A stretch of 64,000 nucleotides of DNA from Sphingomonas sp. GTDB lineage: Bacteria > Pseudomonadota > Alphaproteobacteria > Sphingomonadales > Sphingomonadaceae. Both the position numbers and the translations under genes were made by a program. Location: positions 1-64,000 of the forward strand of contig NZ_JAGIAM010000005.1 in assembly GCF_017744835.1 (NCBI RefSeq), written 5' to 3'. This document shows positions 28,001-33,587 of the stretch, one piece after another. The notes beneath the pieces are model-generated. The model saw only the letters and a program-made list of their open reading frames with translations, was not told the DNA's origin and searched no databases. Position 1 is the stretch's first letter. Every line of letters begins with the position of its first letter.

Positions 28001-28954
28001 CAGCGGCGGGTTGATCGGGACCGTGAAGCTTCCGTCGGTGCCGACGGTGCTCGTCGCGTCGGGCGTGCCGTCGCCATTGGTGTCCACCTGGACCGTTGCG
28101 CCGGGCTCGCCATGGCCAGTGACCGTAGCGCCGTCGCCCGACACCTGAACGTCGGTTGCCGGCTGGGGCGGAGTGAGGTCGGGGGCAGTCGCGGTGGCCG
28201 CGGGGCTCACATTGCCCGCCGCGTCGCTGACCGTCACCGAGACGTGCTGCGCATTCGCGAGCGGGGGATTGAGCGCGACCGTGAAGTGGCCGTCGGCCCC
28301 GATCGCCGCGGTATAGTCGGCGACGCCGTCGCCGTTCACGTCGATGCGCGCAGTGGCACCAGGCTCGCCATTGCCGCTGAGCTGCGTGCCGTTCGCGTTG
28401 AAGGCGAGCCCGGTTGCAGCTCCGGGAGGCGTGGTGTCGGCGGTCGGCGTGGGCGTCGGAGTCGGGGTAGGCGCGGGTGTTCCGCCACTGTCGCCGCCGC
28501 CGCCACCCGCCGCGGCCGCCGCAGCGCCGGCAGCGAGCAGGCCGCCGCCCGCGATCGCGCCGGCACCCAGGCCACCGCCGCCGGCCGCCGCCGCGACGAG
28601 CGGGCCGATCGAAGCGAATTCGGCAGAAGTTCCCTCGGCGGTATAGGCTGCGGTGAGCACACCATCGGGGCTCGTGACGAAGTCCGCGGCGAGCAGCTGA
28701 TCGTTGTCGTCCACCAGGTACAGGTGCGACTTGTGGTCGTCGGAGCCGTAAAAATCAGCAATACGAAGCGTTTCGCCGTTCTTCAGATGAACGATCAGGT
28801 CCGCGCCTTCGCGCGTATAACCCGATACCTCCGATGGAGTAAGCGAAAGGGCGACATAGTCGCCCGGCTTGATGCCGATCTTTCCGGATACTTTCTGCGC
28901 CTTGGCAGTCCGGAGTTCTTTTGCATCCGAAACGATCTTTGCAACGAGTTGCAT
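19040..28954 (-). CDS. Giant BapA-like type I-secreted adhesin
   Basis: A 3,304-residue surface adhesin. Order of parts: BapA-type prefix domain (about 1-115, with GDYVALSLTPSE and NGETLRIADFYG); a Gly/Ala-rich hydrophobic stretch (about 118-155) and a Pro/Thr linker; about 29 Ig-like repeats (175-2605); a non-repetitive region (2610-3125) with two VCBS-like segments containing LLANDT/LLANDA and YGTLTV.ADGSY; RTX calcium-binding nonapeptides (about 3130-3190, GGADTLNGGAGGDLLDGG); and a C-terminal secretion region. It has no N-terminal signal peptide, as expected for type I export. The ATG at 28954 has GGGAG eight bases upstream. Directly followed by TolC-, ABC- and HlyD-type genes. No LapD/LapG-like release genes are nearby. 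Likely role is cell-cell and surface adhesion in biofilms. Confidence 0.93.
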   Translation of the reverse strand: MQLVAKIVSDAKELRTAKAQKVSGKIGIKPGDYVALSLTPSEVSGYTREGADLIVHLKNGETLRIADFYGSDDHKSHLYLVDDNDQLLAADFVTSPDGVLTAAYTAEGTSAEFASIGPLVAAAAGGGGLGAGAIAGGGLLAAGAAAAAAGGGGGDSGGTPAPTPTPTPTPTADTTPPGAATGLAFNANGTQLSGNGEPGATARIDVNGDGVADYTAAIGADGHFTVALNPPLANAQHVSVTVSDAAGNVSPAATATAPDLTPPQPATDVQVSGDGATVTGHGEPGATVQVDTNGDGTPDATSTVGTDGSFTVPINPPLTNGQTVEVTVTDGAGNESTPVTATAPDTTPPAPATGVTVTPDGTAVTGSAEPGASVGVDTNGDGTPDTSVTAGPDGSFTAPLDPPLTNGETVRVTVTDGAGNESTPVTATAPDLLPPPPAPVLDPSNGTEISGTALPGSTVSVTDASGNVIGTDVADGSGNWSVTPASPLADGTVVTATASNSEGEAGPAASVTVDAVAPAAPTIMPTDGNPIAGTAEPGSVVTLTDGSGNPIGTATADVAGNWSVTPAAPLADGTVVNATATDAAGNTSPPASTVVDGAAPAAPAIDPTNGTEVSGTAEPGATVTLTDGAGNVIGTDVADGSGNWSVTPAAPLANGTTVSATATDAAGNTSAPDTETVDAVAPGTPMIAPTDGSPVTGTAEPNTSVTLTDGAGNVIATGIAVDGAGNWSYTPATPIADGTTVNATAADAAGNVSAPATTVVDAAAPAAPVIAPTDGTEVSGTAEPGATVTLTDASGNVIGADVADGSGNWSVTPAAPLADGTTVSATATDAAGNTSAPDSETVDAVAPAAPVLDPTNGTQISGTAEPGATVTVTDGSGNVIGTDVADGSGNWSVTPAAPLADGTVVNATATDPAGNTSAPDSETVDAVAPAAPVIAPTDGSPVTGTAEPNTSVTLTDGAGNVIASGIPVDGSGNWSYTPVSPLANGTIVNATATDAAGNTSAPDTETVDAAAPPAPTIAPTDGSPVTGTAEPNTSITLTDGAGAVIASGIPVDGAGNWTYTPASPLADGVTVHATATDAAGNVSAPATAVVDAVAPAAPVIAPTDGTEVSGTAEPGATVTVTDASGNVIGTDVADGSGNWSVTPAAPLADGTTVSATATDPAGNTSGPDTETVDAVAPAAPVIAPTDGAAVSGTAEPGATVTVTDASGNVIGADVADGAGNWAVTPASPLADGTVVSATATDAAGNTSGPDTETVDASAPAAPVIAPTNGTEVSGTAEAGATVTVTDGSGNLIGTDVADGSGNWSVTPASPLADGTVVSATQTDAAGNVSGPDTETVDAVAPGAPVIAPTNGTEVSGTAEPGATVTVTDGSGTVIGTDVADGSGNWSVTPGTPLADGTTVSATATDAAGNISGPDTETVDALAPTAPVLDPSNGTVLEGTAEPGATVTLTQADGTPIGTATADGSGNWAFTPVTPLPDGTQVNATATDAAGNTSGPASTTVDSAPPAAPTIDPSNGSVITGGSEPGADILIVYANGTPIGQATADGAGDWTFTPATPLPDGTVLEVRAVDPAGNVSAPAATTVDAVAPPAPVIAPTNGTEVSGTAEPGATVTVTDGLGNPVGTDVADGSGNWSVTPGSPLADGTVVSATASDAAGNVSPPDTETVDAIAPAAPVIAPTNGAELVGTAEPGSTVTVTDSLGNVIGTDVADAGGNWSVTPASPLTDGTVVSATATDAAGNTSGPGTETVDASLPSIPVIDPTNGTEIVGTADAGNTITLTADGTQIATGILVDGSGNWSYTPGAQLPDGTVVTAVATNGLGTDSAAATEIVDGIAPAAPVIDPTNGTEIVGTAEAGATVTVTDSLGNVIGTDVADASGNWSVTPASPLADGTVVSATATDPAGNTSGPDTETVDAVAPGTPTIDPTDGVALTGTAEPGATVTLTDGSGNPIGTTTAAPDGSWAFAPATPLADGTVVNATATDPAGNSSGPASTTVDAVAPDAPVIGIANANSVIGTAEPGATVTVTDTAGNVIGTDVADGSGNWSITPATPLADGTVLSATASDPAGNISPPDSAIVDALPPAAPVIAPTDGSPVAGTAEPNSTVTLTDGSGNVIATGVPVNGTGHWSYTPASPLADGTVVSATATDANGNTGPAATATVDGVAPLAPTIAPTDGSPVTGTAEPNSSVTLTDGAGTVIAAGIPVDGTGHWSYTPGTPLANGTVVNATATDAAGNTGPAATATVDSSAPPAPVISPTAGTEVSGTAEAGATVTVRDGAGNVIGTDVADGLGNWSVTPAAPLSNGTVVRATATDAAGNTSPADAETVDAGAPVATVPEAGDGWVNGAEAANGVQVQVALQPNTNAGDSVTVTYNGTAQAPVAVTAADLANGFVTVTVPAASLAQGAGSVTAAINGGTVSAATGFTVDTIAPTVAITAVDDGVAGIVGNVANGGLTNDATPTLHGTSSTLNGQVAIYQDGVLVGTVPTDASGNWTYQAPTLADGTHSFEVRSTDAAGNTGSSGTYSVQVDATAPGAPIADVTDATGATVTGTGEAGAHVIVYAADGTTVLGQGNVAGDGTYTVTLATPQTNGETVVVTQTDLAGNTSLPTTVGAPDLVALVNDIGDASIDLSVPSSNMAAVNASYLVGVAALGDLVDLQLLGTPTANFSVANGHQLDAVFSYNALINLGALSGFHIVVQELIDGQWVGVGGDSNYSLLTVGLLNGDVVASMTLDGGTYRAFMASDTSVLDANLLGSLTVNGVDHNYTLPPTSTAIAVNGDLLANDTAPVGAVVQSVTFNGVTTPVDADGETINGQYGTLTVHADGSYTYTPANNPANIGQAETFQYTVSSSAGTESANLYIHVGSPDATLIWDPAAPGSDAVAPAAAADDSGTAAILDPTYNSTASQNYPNLVANGNIVGVGTVSASTNVGFTVESNATSSTTLHLQVTNATGLGAGVLPTYTVTVTNSGGVVVYTTSQTALLTTGITAADITIPGQLASGAYNVAITASEAVAGVGGVSFTTAISLQQNVTHLNQFTSHSVEGNLLANDAQSVPFADLAVGHGTTLTPMDADGVQVAGTYGTLTVYADGSYHYQPNAVLSYDPAAPANLHDVFDYSLAYPGGTAGAQLDITIEVPGTTVNGTAGADVLNASSASGSQLYGFGGADTLNGGAGGDLLDGGAGADTLHGNGGNDRLIYDALDTLVDGGAGIDVLQINTATALLDGSTNVHNIERIDLGTNDGGHALTLTTDGVLAVTGTDPLVISGDAEDRVTMMTANLQGQTVSEGHVYDVYSFGTSTIWVEDSVQVVTQ
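19335..19560 (-). repeat. RTX nonapeptide repeats within the adhesin
   Basis: The encoded segment carries successive G-G-x-G-x-D-x-L units, such as GFGGADTLNGGAGGDLLDGG and GAGADTLHGNGGNDRLI. These bind calcium and fold outside the cell, and they are the usual mark of type I secreted proteins near the C-terminus. Confidence 0.9.
21140..28430 (-). repeat. About 29 tandem Ig-like repeats in the adhesin gene
   Basis: Units of about 82-86 codons repeat in tandem. The consensus core reads G-T-A-E-P-G-A-T-V-T-V-T-D, then G-N-V-I-G-T-D-V-A-D-G-S-G-N-W-S-V-T-P, then L-A-D-G-T-V-V-S-A-T-A-T-D-A-A-G-N-T-S. The first three units are more divergent and contain D-x-N-G-D-G-x-x-D calcium-like loops, the central 23 are close copies, and the last three diverge again. 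The near identity at DNA level indicates repeated recent duplication. Confidence 0.9.
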
Positions 28955-29283
28955 ACGCCCATCTCCCAAGGCTTCCACGCAGCATTTTATTTTTGTGCGA
29001 CCGCAACTTAGGAATGCGAGAGAGAACCTTTATGGGACACGTTTCAATATCAAATTAGGTTAATTTACGTATGTTTACACACGGATCTTGGAAGACGATC
29101 CGCTGTAATTACTGGAAACCAAAGGGAAAAGGCCGTTAAGCGCAATGGTTGCGCTCCTTTGAATCGGCGACTCAAGCGGTATAGGAACGCAAGCTCGCGC
29201 CCCTCGCCTTCACGATTGCGAAGCCAAAAAGGTTTCGGTACCGTTCCGGCCCGCAACTTTGCGGGACCGACTCGGAGGCGCGG
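28955..29283. promoter_or_regulatory. Upstream region of the adhesin gene, locally AT-rich
   Basis: No gene is visible. The part from about 28985 to 29100 is clearly richer in A and T than its surroundings, with runs such as ATTTTATTTTT, AATATCAAATTAGG and TTAATTTACGTATG. An AT-rich leader is typical of promoters under silencer control (for example MucR or H-NS-like proteins). No exact -35/-10 pair is claimed. A 15-base sequence GCAACTTTGCGGGAC at 29253 recurs at 29903. Confidence 0.45.
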
Positions 29284-29694
29284 CTAGCGCGCGTCCTTCA
29301 CGAAGAAGCGATCGACGACGTTCTGCGCGAGCCGCGCAGGGCGCAGCGTCTCGGCGTCGAGGCAGCACCAGCTCGACTTCACTTCCGCGAGCACTTCCGA
29401 GCCCCGGCGAATCACCGTCTCGTAAAAGGCGCGCGCGCCGTGGACCTTTTCGAGAAGCAGCGTGGCGACCACGTCGTCCTCGAGGAAGGCCGGGCGGCGA
29501 TAGGTGATCTCATGCTTCAGCGCGACCCAGAGGTGGCTCGACACCGCGTCGGGCGGCGCGAGCTTGCGCCAGTGGCTGATCACCGCTTCCTGCACCCATT
29601 TGAGGTAGCTGGCATTGTTGACATGGCCCATGAAGTCGATGTCGTCGCTGGCGACTTCGATGCGGAACTCATAGGGCGTGGCGGCAGGAAGCAT
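29284..29694 (-). CDS. Acyl-CoA thioesterase, hot-dog fold (4HBT family)
   Basis: A 136-residue single-domain hot-dog protein. The diagnostic region is DDIDFMGHVNNASYLKWVQEA (about residues 17-37), where the aspartate of D-x-x-G-H-V-N-N is the usual catalytic residue of YbgC/4HBT thioesterases. Such enzymes hydrolyse acyl-CoA thioesters in the cytoplasm, but the chain-length preference cannot be read. It is monocistronic, flanked by noncoding stretches on both sides. Confidence 0.88.
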   Translation of the reverse strand: MLPAATPYEFRIEVASDDIDFMGHVNNASYLKWVQEAVISHWRKLAPPDAVSSHLWVALKHEITYRRPAFLEDDVVATLLLEKVHGARAFYETVIRRGSEVLAEVKSSWCCLDAETLRPARLAQNVVDRFFVKDAR

Positions 29695-29960
29695 GGCTGC
29701 ATATCCTATCGCAACGCGGCCCTTCGCGCGACTCGTTTTCCCAGCGGACTCGCGGAAATCCGCGGTTTCGGGCGCGACTCCAGCTTGCCGTAGCGGCAGG
29801 CCGCACCGCCACGCGCACGCAACCGGACAATCCCTTAGGGTGGCTCCCTTACTATTACGTCAGGGATACTGATGCGAGAGACGCCGCGAAGCCCCGAGGG
29901 TCGCAACTTTGCGGGACTTTGGCCGGGCGGCGTATCCCCCTCTTCCGCCGTCCGGCCTTC

Positions 29961-31049
29961 CTATCGCGCGAAGCGGCCAGGCAGATAGCGCTGCGGGTCG
30001 ACCCCTGCGAGCGAGGGATCGGGCGTTCTCCCCAGGAGCAGCGCCGCCGCCATGCGCGCCGCCGCGGGCGCGGTCTGGATGCCGAAGCCGCCCTGCCCCG
30101 CGCACCAGAAGAAGCCCTCCCCTTCCGCATCGAAGCCATAGACGGGCAGCCGGTCGGGCGCGAAGCTCCTGAGGCCCGCCCATTTGTGCTCGAGCGCAGT
30201 GACGCGCCAGTCGACGACATGTTCGAAGCGGTCGATCGCGGTCGCCACGTCGATCGCCTCGGGCGCGGCGTCGCACGCGTCGGTGGGGATCTCGTCGTGC
30301 GGGCTCAGCCAAAGCCGACCGCCGGCCTCGGGCTTGAAATAGAAGCTTCCCGCCAGATGCGCGACGAGCGGCAGCGCGGAGGGGGGCGCAGGGTCGGTGC
30401 GGATCTGCACCATGGTGCGGCGATAGGGCTGGATGCCGATGGGCGCCACGCCCGCCAGCCGCGCCACCGAATCGGCCCAGGCCCCCGCGGCATTGACCAG
30501 CACCGACGCCTCGAAACGCCCGGCGCGGGTCTCGAGGTGCCAGCCGCCGGGCGCGCGCTGCGCAGCCTGGAGCTCGGCGGAAACCACCAGCTCGGCTCCC
30601 GCACGCCGCGCGGCCGCGAGACCTGCGGCATGAAGTCCGCCCACGTCGATATAGGCGCAGCTCGGCTCCAGCACGCCGTAGCGCCATTCGTCGCGCAGCC
30701 CGGGAAGCGCCTCGCGCGGATCGACCGCGCGGAGCTCGACGCCGCTCCCCTCGAATTCGGCAAGGAAAGCGTCGACCGCAGGCTTTTCCCCGGCGCGCGC
30801 GATATGGAGCGAGCCAAGCGGCGCAAGGAAGCCGCCGGCCTCCAGCGCGGGCCCCGAGGCGGTCGTCAGCGGCTGGACGAAGGGGCCGCCATAGGTCTCG
30901 GACCAGAAGGCGGCCGAGCGGCCGGTGGCGTGATAGCCCGGCCGGTCCTCGCCTTCGAGCAACAGCACACGCGCGTGCGGCGCGAGCTCGGCCGCGAGGC
31001 TCGCGCCCGCGATCCCCGCGCCGACGATCGCGACATCCCAGCGGATCAA
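29961..31049 (-). CDS. FAD-dependent D-amino-acid oxidase-like oxidoreductase
   Basis: A 362-residue DAO-family flavoenzyme. The N-terminal dinucleotide-binding motif is AIVGAGIAGASLAAEL followed at the end of the second strand by LLLEGEDRPGYHATGRSAA, the usual FAD ribose contact. The C-terminal GQGGFGIQTAPAAARM is typical of DadA/glycine oxidase relatives, closest in feel to D-arginine dehydrogenase-type proteins. The start is taken as a TTG at 31049 whose TTGA overlaps the stop of the upstream hydrolase, since no ATG or GTG lies before the FAD motif without running deep into that gene. Substrate unknown. Confidence 0.85.
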   Translation of the reverse strand: MIRWDVAIVGAGIAGASLAAELAPHARVLLLEGEDRPGYHATGRSAAFWSETYGGPFVQPLTTASGPALEAGGFLAPLGSLHIARAGEKPAVDAFLAEFEGSGVELRAVDPREALPGLRDEWRYGVLEPSCAYIDVGGLHAAGLAAARRAGAELVVSAELQAAQRAPGGWHLETRAGRFEASVLVNAAGAWADSVARLAGVAPIGIQPYRRTMVQIRTDPAPPSALPLVAHLAGSFYFKPEAGGRLWLSPHDEIPTDACDAAPEAIDVATAIDRFEHVVDWRVTALEHKWAGLRSFAPDRLPVYGFDAEGEGFFWCAGQGGFGIQTAPAAARMAAALLLGRTPDPSLAGVDPQRYLPGRFAR

Positions 31050-31990
31050 GGTTGGGGCGCCCGCGCCGCCAGGAACTGGTCGATCTCGCCCAGCGCCCGG
31101 TCGCGCACCGGATCGGCCTCGCGCAGGATCTCGTGCGCGCTCTCCTTTTCGAACACGACCATGCGTGCGTCGCGCAGCCGGGGGCCGATCGCGAGCGCCC
31201 CGCGCGCGTCGACCAGTCCGTCGTGCCGGGCGACCAGCATCAGCACCGGCACGTCCATCGTCTCGAGCCGCGGATCGGCGGCGAGCTCGCGGTTCGAGCG
31301 GAAGCCCTCGATCACCCAGCGCCAGCTCGGCGGTCCGGTGAGCAGCTCGGGCTGCTGCGTCTGCCACCAGATCTCGTCCGAATAGCGGTCCGGATCATGC
31401 GTGAGCAGCGATGCGCGCGTCTCGGTGGTATAGGGCTTCTCGTTGCCCTTCCATGCCGGGCGCGACGGATTGCCCAGACCGCCCAGCAGCCGCGCGGCGC
31501 GCTCGCCGAACGGGCCGAAGGGGCTCTTGAAGCGCAGCATGGGGGCGACGAGCACCGCCGCATCGGGCCGGATCACGCCCTCGACCAGCGCGCGCAGCAG
31601 CAGGTGCCCGCCCATCGAATGGCCCATCGCGACATGGGGCCCGGGCGTCGACGCGCTCCATTCGGCGTAGAAGTCGCCGAGGTCGGCGACGTAATCGCCA
31701 TAGTCCTCGATATGGCCGCAATTGGCGGCGGGGGTGAGCCGGCCCGAGCCGCCCTGCCCGCGCCAGTCGAACGACCGGATCGACCAGCCCTGGGCGTGCC
31801 AGTGCGCGAAGGACTCCAGATATTTCTCGAAGATGTCGCCGCGGCCGCCCTGGAACAGGATCGAGCCGCGCCGAGCGGGGCCTTCGGCGGGCCAGTCGAA
31901 GACGCGCAGGTCCCAGCCGTCGCGGGCCTTCCAGCGCTGTACCTTGGAGCCCGCCGGGAGCGCGCGGCGGTCGATAGGGGAAGTTGCCAT
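31046..31990 (-). CDS. Alpha/beta hydrolase, monoacylglycerol lipase-like
   Basis: A 314-residue serine hydrolase. The nucleophile is S125 in GHSMGG, the acid is probably the aspartate in ARHDGLVD and the histidine is in SAHEILRE. The FDWRGQGGSGR block before the nucleophile is typical of lysophospholipase/monoacylglycerol lipase proteins. No signal peptide is visible, so it is cytoplasmic or membrane-associated. It is the first gene of a two-gene operon with the FAD oxidoreductase, and it is divergent from cpaA with about 50 bases between the starts. Confidence 0.9.
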   Translation of the reverse strand: MATSPIDRRALPAGSKVQRWKARDGWDLRVFDWPAEGPARRGSILFQGGRGDIFEKYLESFAHWHAQGWSIRSFDWRGQGGSGRLTPAANCGHIEDYGDYVADLGDFYAEWSASTPGPHVAMGHSMGGHLLLRALVEGVIRPDAAVLVAPMLRFKSPFGPFGERAARLLGGLGNPSRPAWKGNEKPYTTETRASLLTHDPDRYSDEIWWQTQQPELLTGPPSWRWVIEGFRSNRELAADPRLETMDVPVLMLVARHDGLVDARGALAIGPRLRDARMVVFEKESAHEILREADPVRDRALGEIDQFLAARAPQP

Positions 31991-32039
31991 GGGTCGTGGT
32001 TACGTTTTGATAAGCCGTCGCGTCTAGGCATTTGCCGTC

Positions 32040-32513
32040 ATGGGGGCGGCGATTCCAATCTTTCTGCTCGGCGCGCTGGCGCTGCTGCTGGTCTCGGCCG
32101 GGATCCAGGACGCGCGCACGCGTGAGATCGCCAATTGGAAGAACGGCGCGATCGCGCTGCTGGCGCCGGCCTGGTGGTGGGCGAACGGGCTCGCGCTCTG
32201 GCCGGACGTGGGCGTGCAGATCGGGGTGGCGGCGGTCGTCTTCGCATTGTTCGTCGGCGCCTATGCGCTCGGCCAGATGGGCGGCGGCGACGTCAAGATG
32301 ATCGGGGCGCTGGCGCTGTGGCTGCCGATGCAGCCGCTCGTCTGGATGCTGATCTGGATGTCGCTTCTCGGCGGCGCGCTGACGCTGCTGATGCTCGCCG
32401 AGCGCCGGATTCGGCGGCGCGAAACCGGGCCGATCGAGGTGCCTTATGGCGTGGCTATCGCCTTGGCCGCGCTCCTGATTCTTCGCGAACCGATTTTTAA
32501 CCAGTTTTCGTGA
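32040..32513 (+). CDS. cpaA: Prepilin peptidase CpaA/TadV
   Basis: The A24-family aspartic peptidase that cleaves Flp prepilins at the inner membrane. The 157-residue polytopic protein has the two catalytic aspartates, D24 (GIQDARTREIANW) and D84 (GQMGGGDVKM). It lacks the N-methylation domain of the type IV pilus PilD enzymes, which fits the Tad type. It opens the Tad cluster; the next gene, cpaB, starts 56 bases later. No clear Shine-Dalgarno precedes the ATG. Confidence 0.93.
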   Translation: MGAAIPIFLLGALALLLVSAGIQDARTREIANWKNGAIALLAPAWWWANGLALWPDVGVQIGVAAVVFALFVGAYALGQMGGGDVKMIGALALWLPMQPLVWMLIWMSLLGGALTLLMLAERRIRRRETGPIEVPYGVAIALAALLILREPIFNQFS

Positions 32514-32569
32514 TGCTTAGCCCCAGCTCGGCCCGGGGCGGGCACGATATGTGGAAGGCCTGAAGCGAA

Positions 32570-33586
32570 ATGGATGCACGCAAGCTCATTCTGCTCGTCG
32601 GCGCGCTGCTGGTCGCAGCGGTGACGGCATTCATGGCGCGCAGCCTGATGACGGGCTCGGCCGCGCCGACCGCGGGTGCCGCGCCGGCGGCGACGCCGGA
32701 GAACAGCACCGAGGTCATGGTCGCCACGCGCGCGCTGCCGGTCGGCACGATCCTCGACGCGCAGGCGGTCAAGTTCGTCGCCTGGCCGAAGGAGCTCATC
32801 GAGGGCGCCTATTATGTCAAGGGCGAGGCCGATCCCACCAAGCTGCAGGGCACCGTGGTGCGCTTCGCGATCCCCGCGGGCCAGCCGATCACCCAGGGCG
32901 CGCTGGTCAAGCCCGGCGATCGCGGCTTCCTCGCCGCCGCGCTGGGTCCGGGCATGCGCGCGATCACGGTTCCGGTTTCGGCGCAGAGCGCCGTCGCGGG
33001 CTTCGTCTTCCCGGGCGATCGCATCGACCTGATGCTGACGCAGACGGTCTCCGGCGGTGGCGACGGCCCGCCGCTCAAGGCCGCGGAGACGATCCTGCGC
33101 AACCTGCGCGTGCTCGCGACCGACCAGCGCACCGACAAGAAGACCGACGATCAGGGTAACACCGTCGTCGACACCTACTCAACTGTAACACTCGAAGTGA
33201 CTCCCAAGATCGCCGAAAAGATCTCGGTCGCGCAGACTGTGGGCTCGCTTTCGCTGTCGCTGCGCTCGATCGCCGACAACCAGGGCGATCTGGAGCAGGC
33301 GATCGCGGACGGCGCAGTCGACGTGCCCGCCGATGGCGATCCCAAGAAAGAAAAGGAAATGCTGGATCGCGTCGCCGCGCGTCCGATCGAAGGTGAGACG
33401 ACCTTCGCGACCGGCGCCGACGTCTCGCGCTTCCAGCGTCGCACGGTCCCCGGCAAGGCTGCCGATTCCGCGCCGGCGAGCCAGCCCACCGGCGCCTATC
33501 CGGGCGGGCAGGCTCCCAAGGGCCCCGTGATCCTGATCGCACGCGGCAACGCCGTCACCGAAGTCCCAGTCGGGGGTAAGAACTGA
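32570..33586 (+). CDS. cpaB: Tad pilus assembly protein CpaB
   Basis: A 338-residue periplasmic protein with one N-terminal anchor (about residues 5-22), an SAF domain (about 48-115, with ATRALPVGTILDAQAV and IPAGQPITQGALV) and an RcpC-type C-terminal domain. In Tad systems CpaB/RcpC works with the secretin CpaC at the outer membrane. The start has GGAAGG upstream, and the stop is two bases before cpaC. Confidence 0.93.
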   Translation: MDARKLILLVGALLVAAVTAFMARSLMTGSAAPTAGAAPAATPENSTEVMVATRALPVGTILDAQAVKFVAWPKELIEGAYYVKGEADPTKLQGTVVRFAIPAGQPITQGALVKPGDRGFLAAALGPGMRAITVPVSAQSAVAGFVFPGDRIDLMLTQTVSGGGDGPPLKAAETILRNLRVLATDQRTDKKTDDQGNTVVDTYSTVTLEVTPKIAEKISVAQTVGSLSLSLRSIADNQGDLEQAIADGAVDVPADGDPKKEKEMLDRVAARPIEGETTFATGADVSRFQRRTVPGKAADSAPASQPTGAYPGGQAPKGPVILIARGNAVTEVPVGGKN

Positions 33587-33587
33587 G

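Noticed and set aside
21140..28430. Regular repeats that might suggest a CRISPR array
   Set aside because: The period is about 245-255 bases and codes for an Ig-like protein unit in one frame; there are no short identical repeats with unique spacers and no cas genes.
19112..29011. Very long open frames on the plus strand opposite the adhesin gene
   Set aside because: They mirror the codon pattern of the tandem repeats in a GC-rich gene, contain the same periodic units in reverse, and have no recognisable domains or ribosome binding sites.
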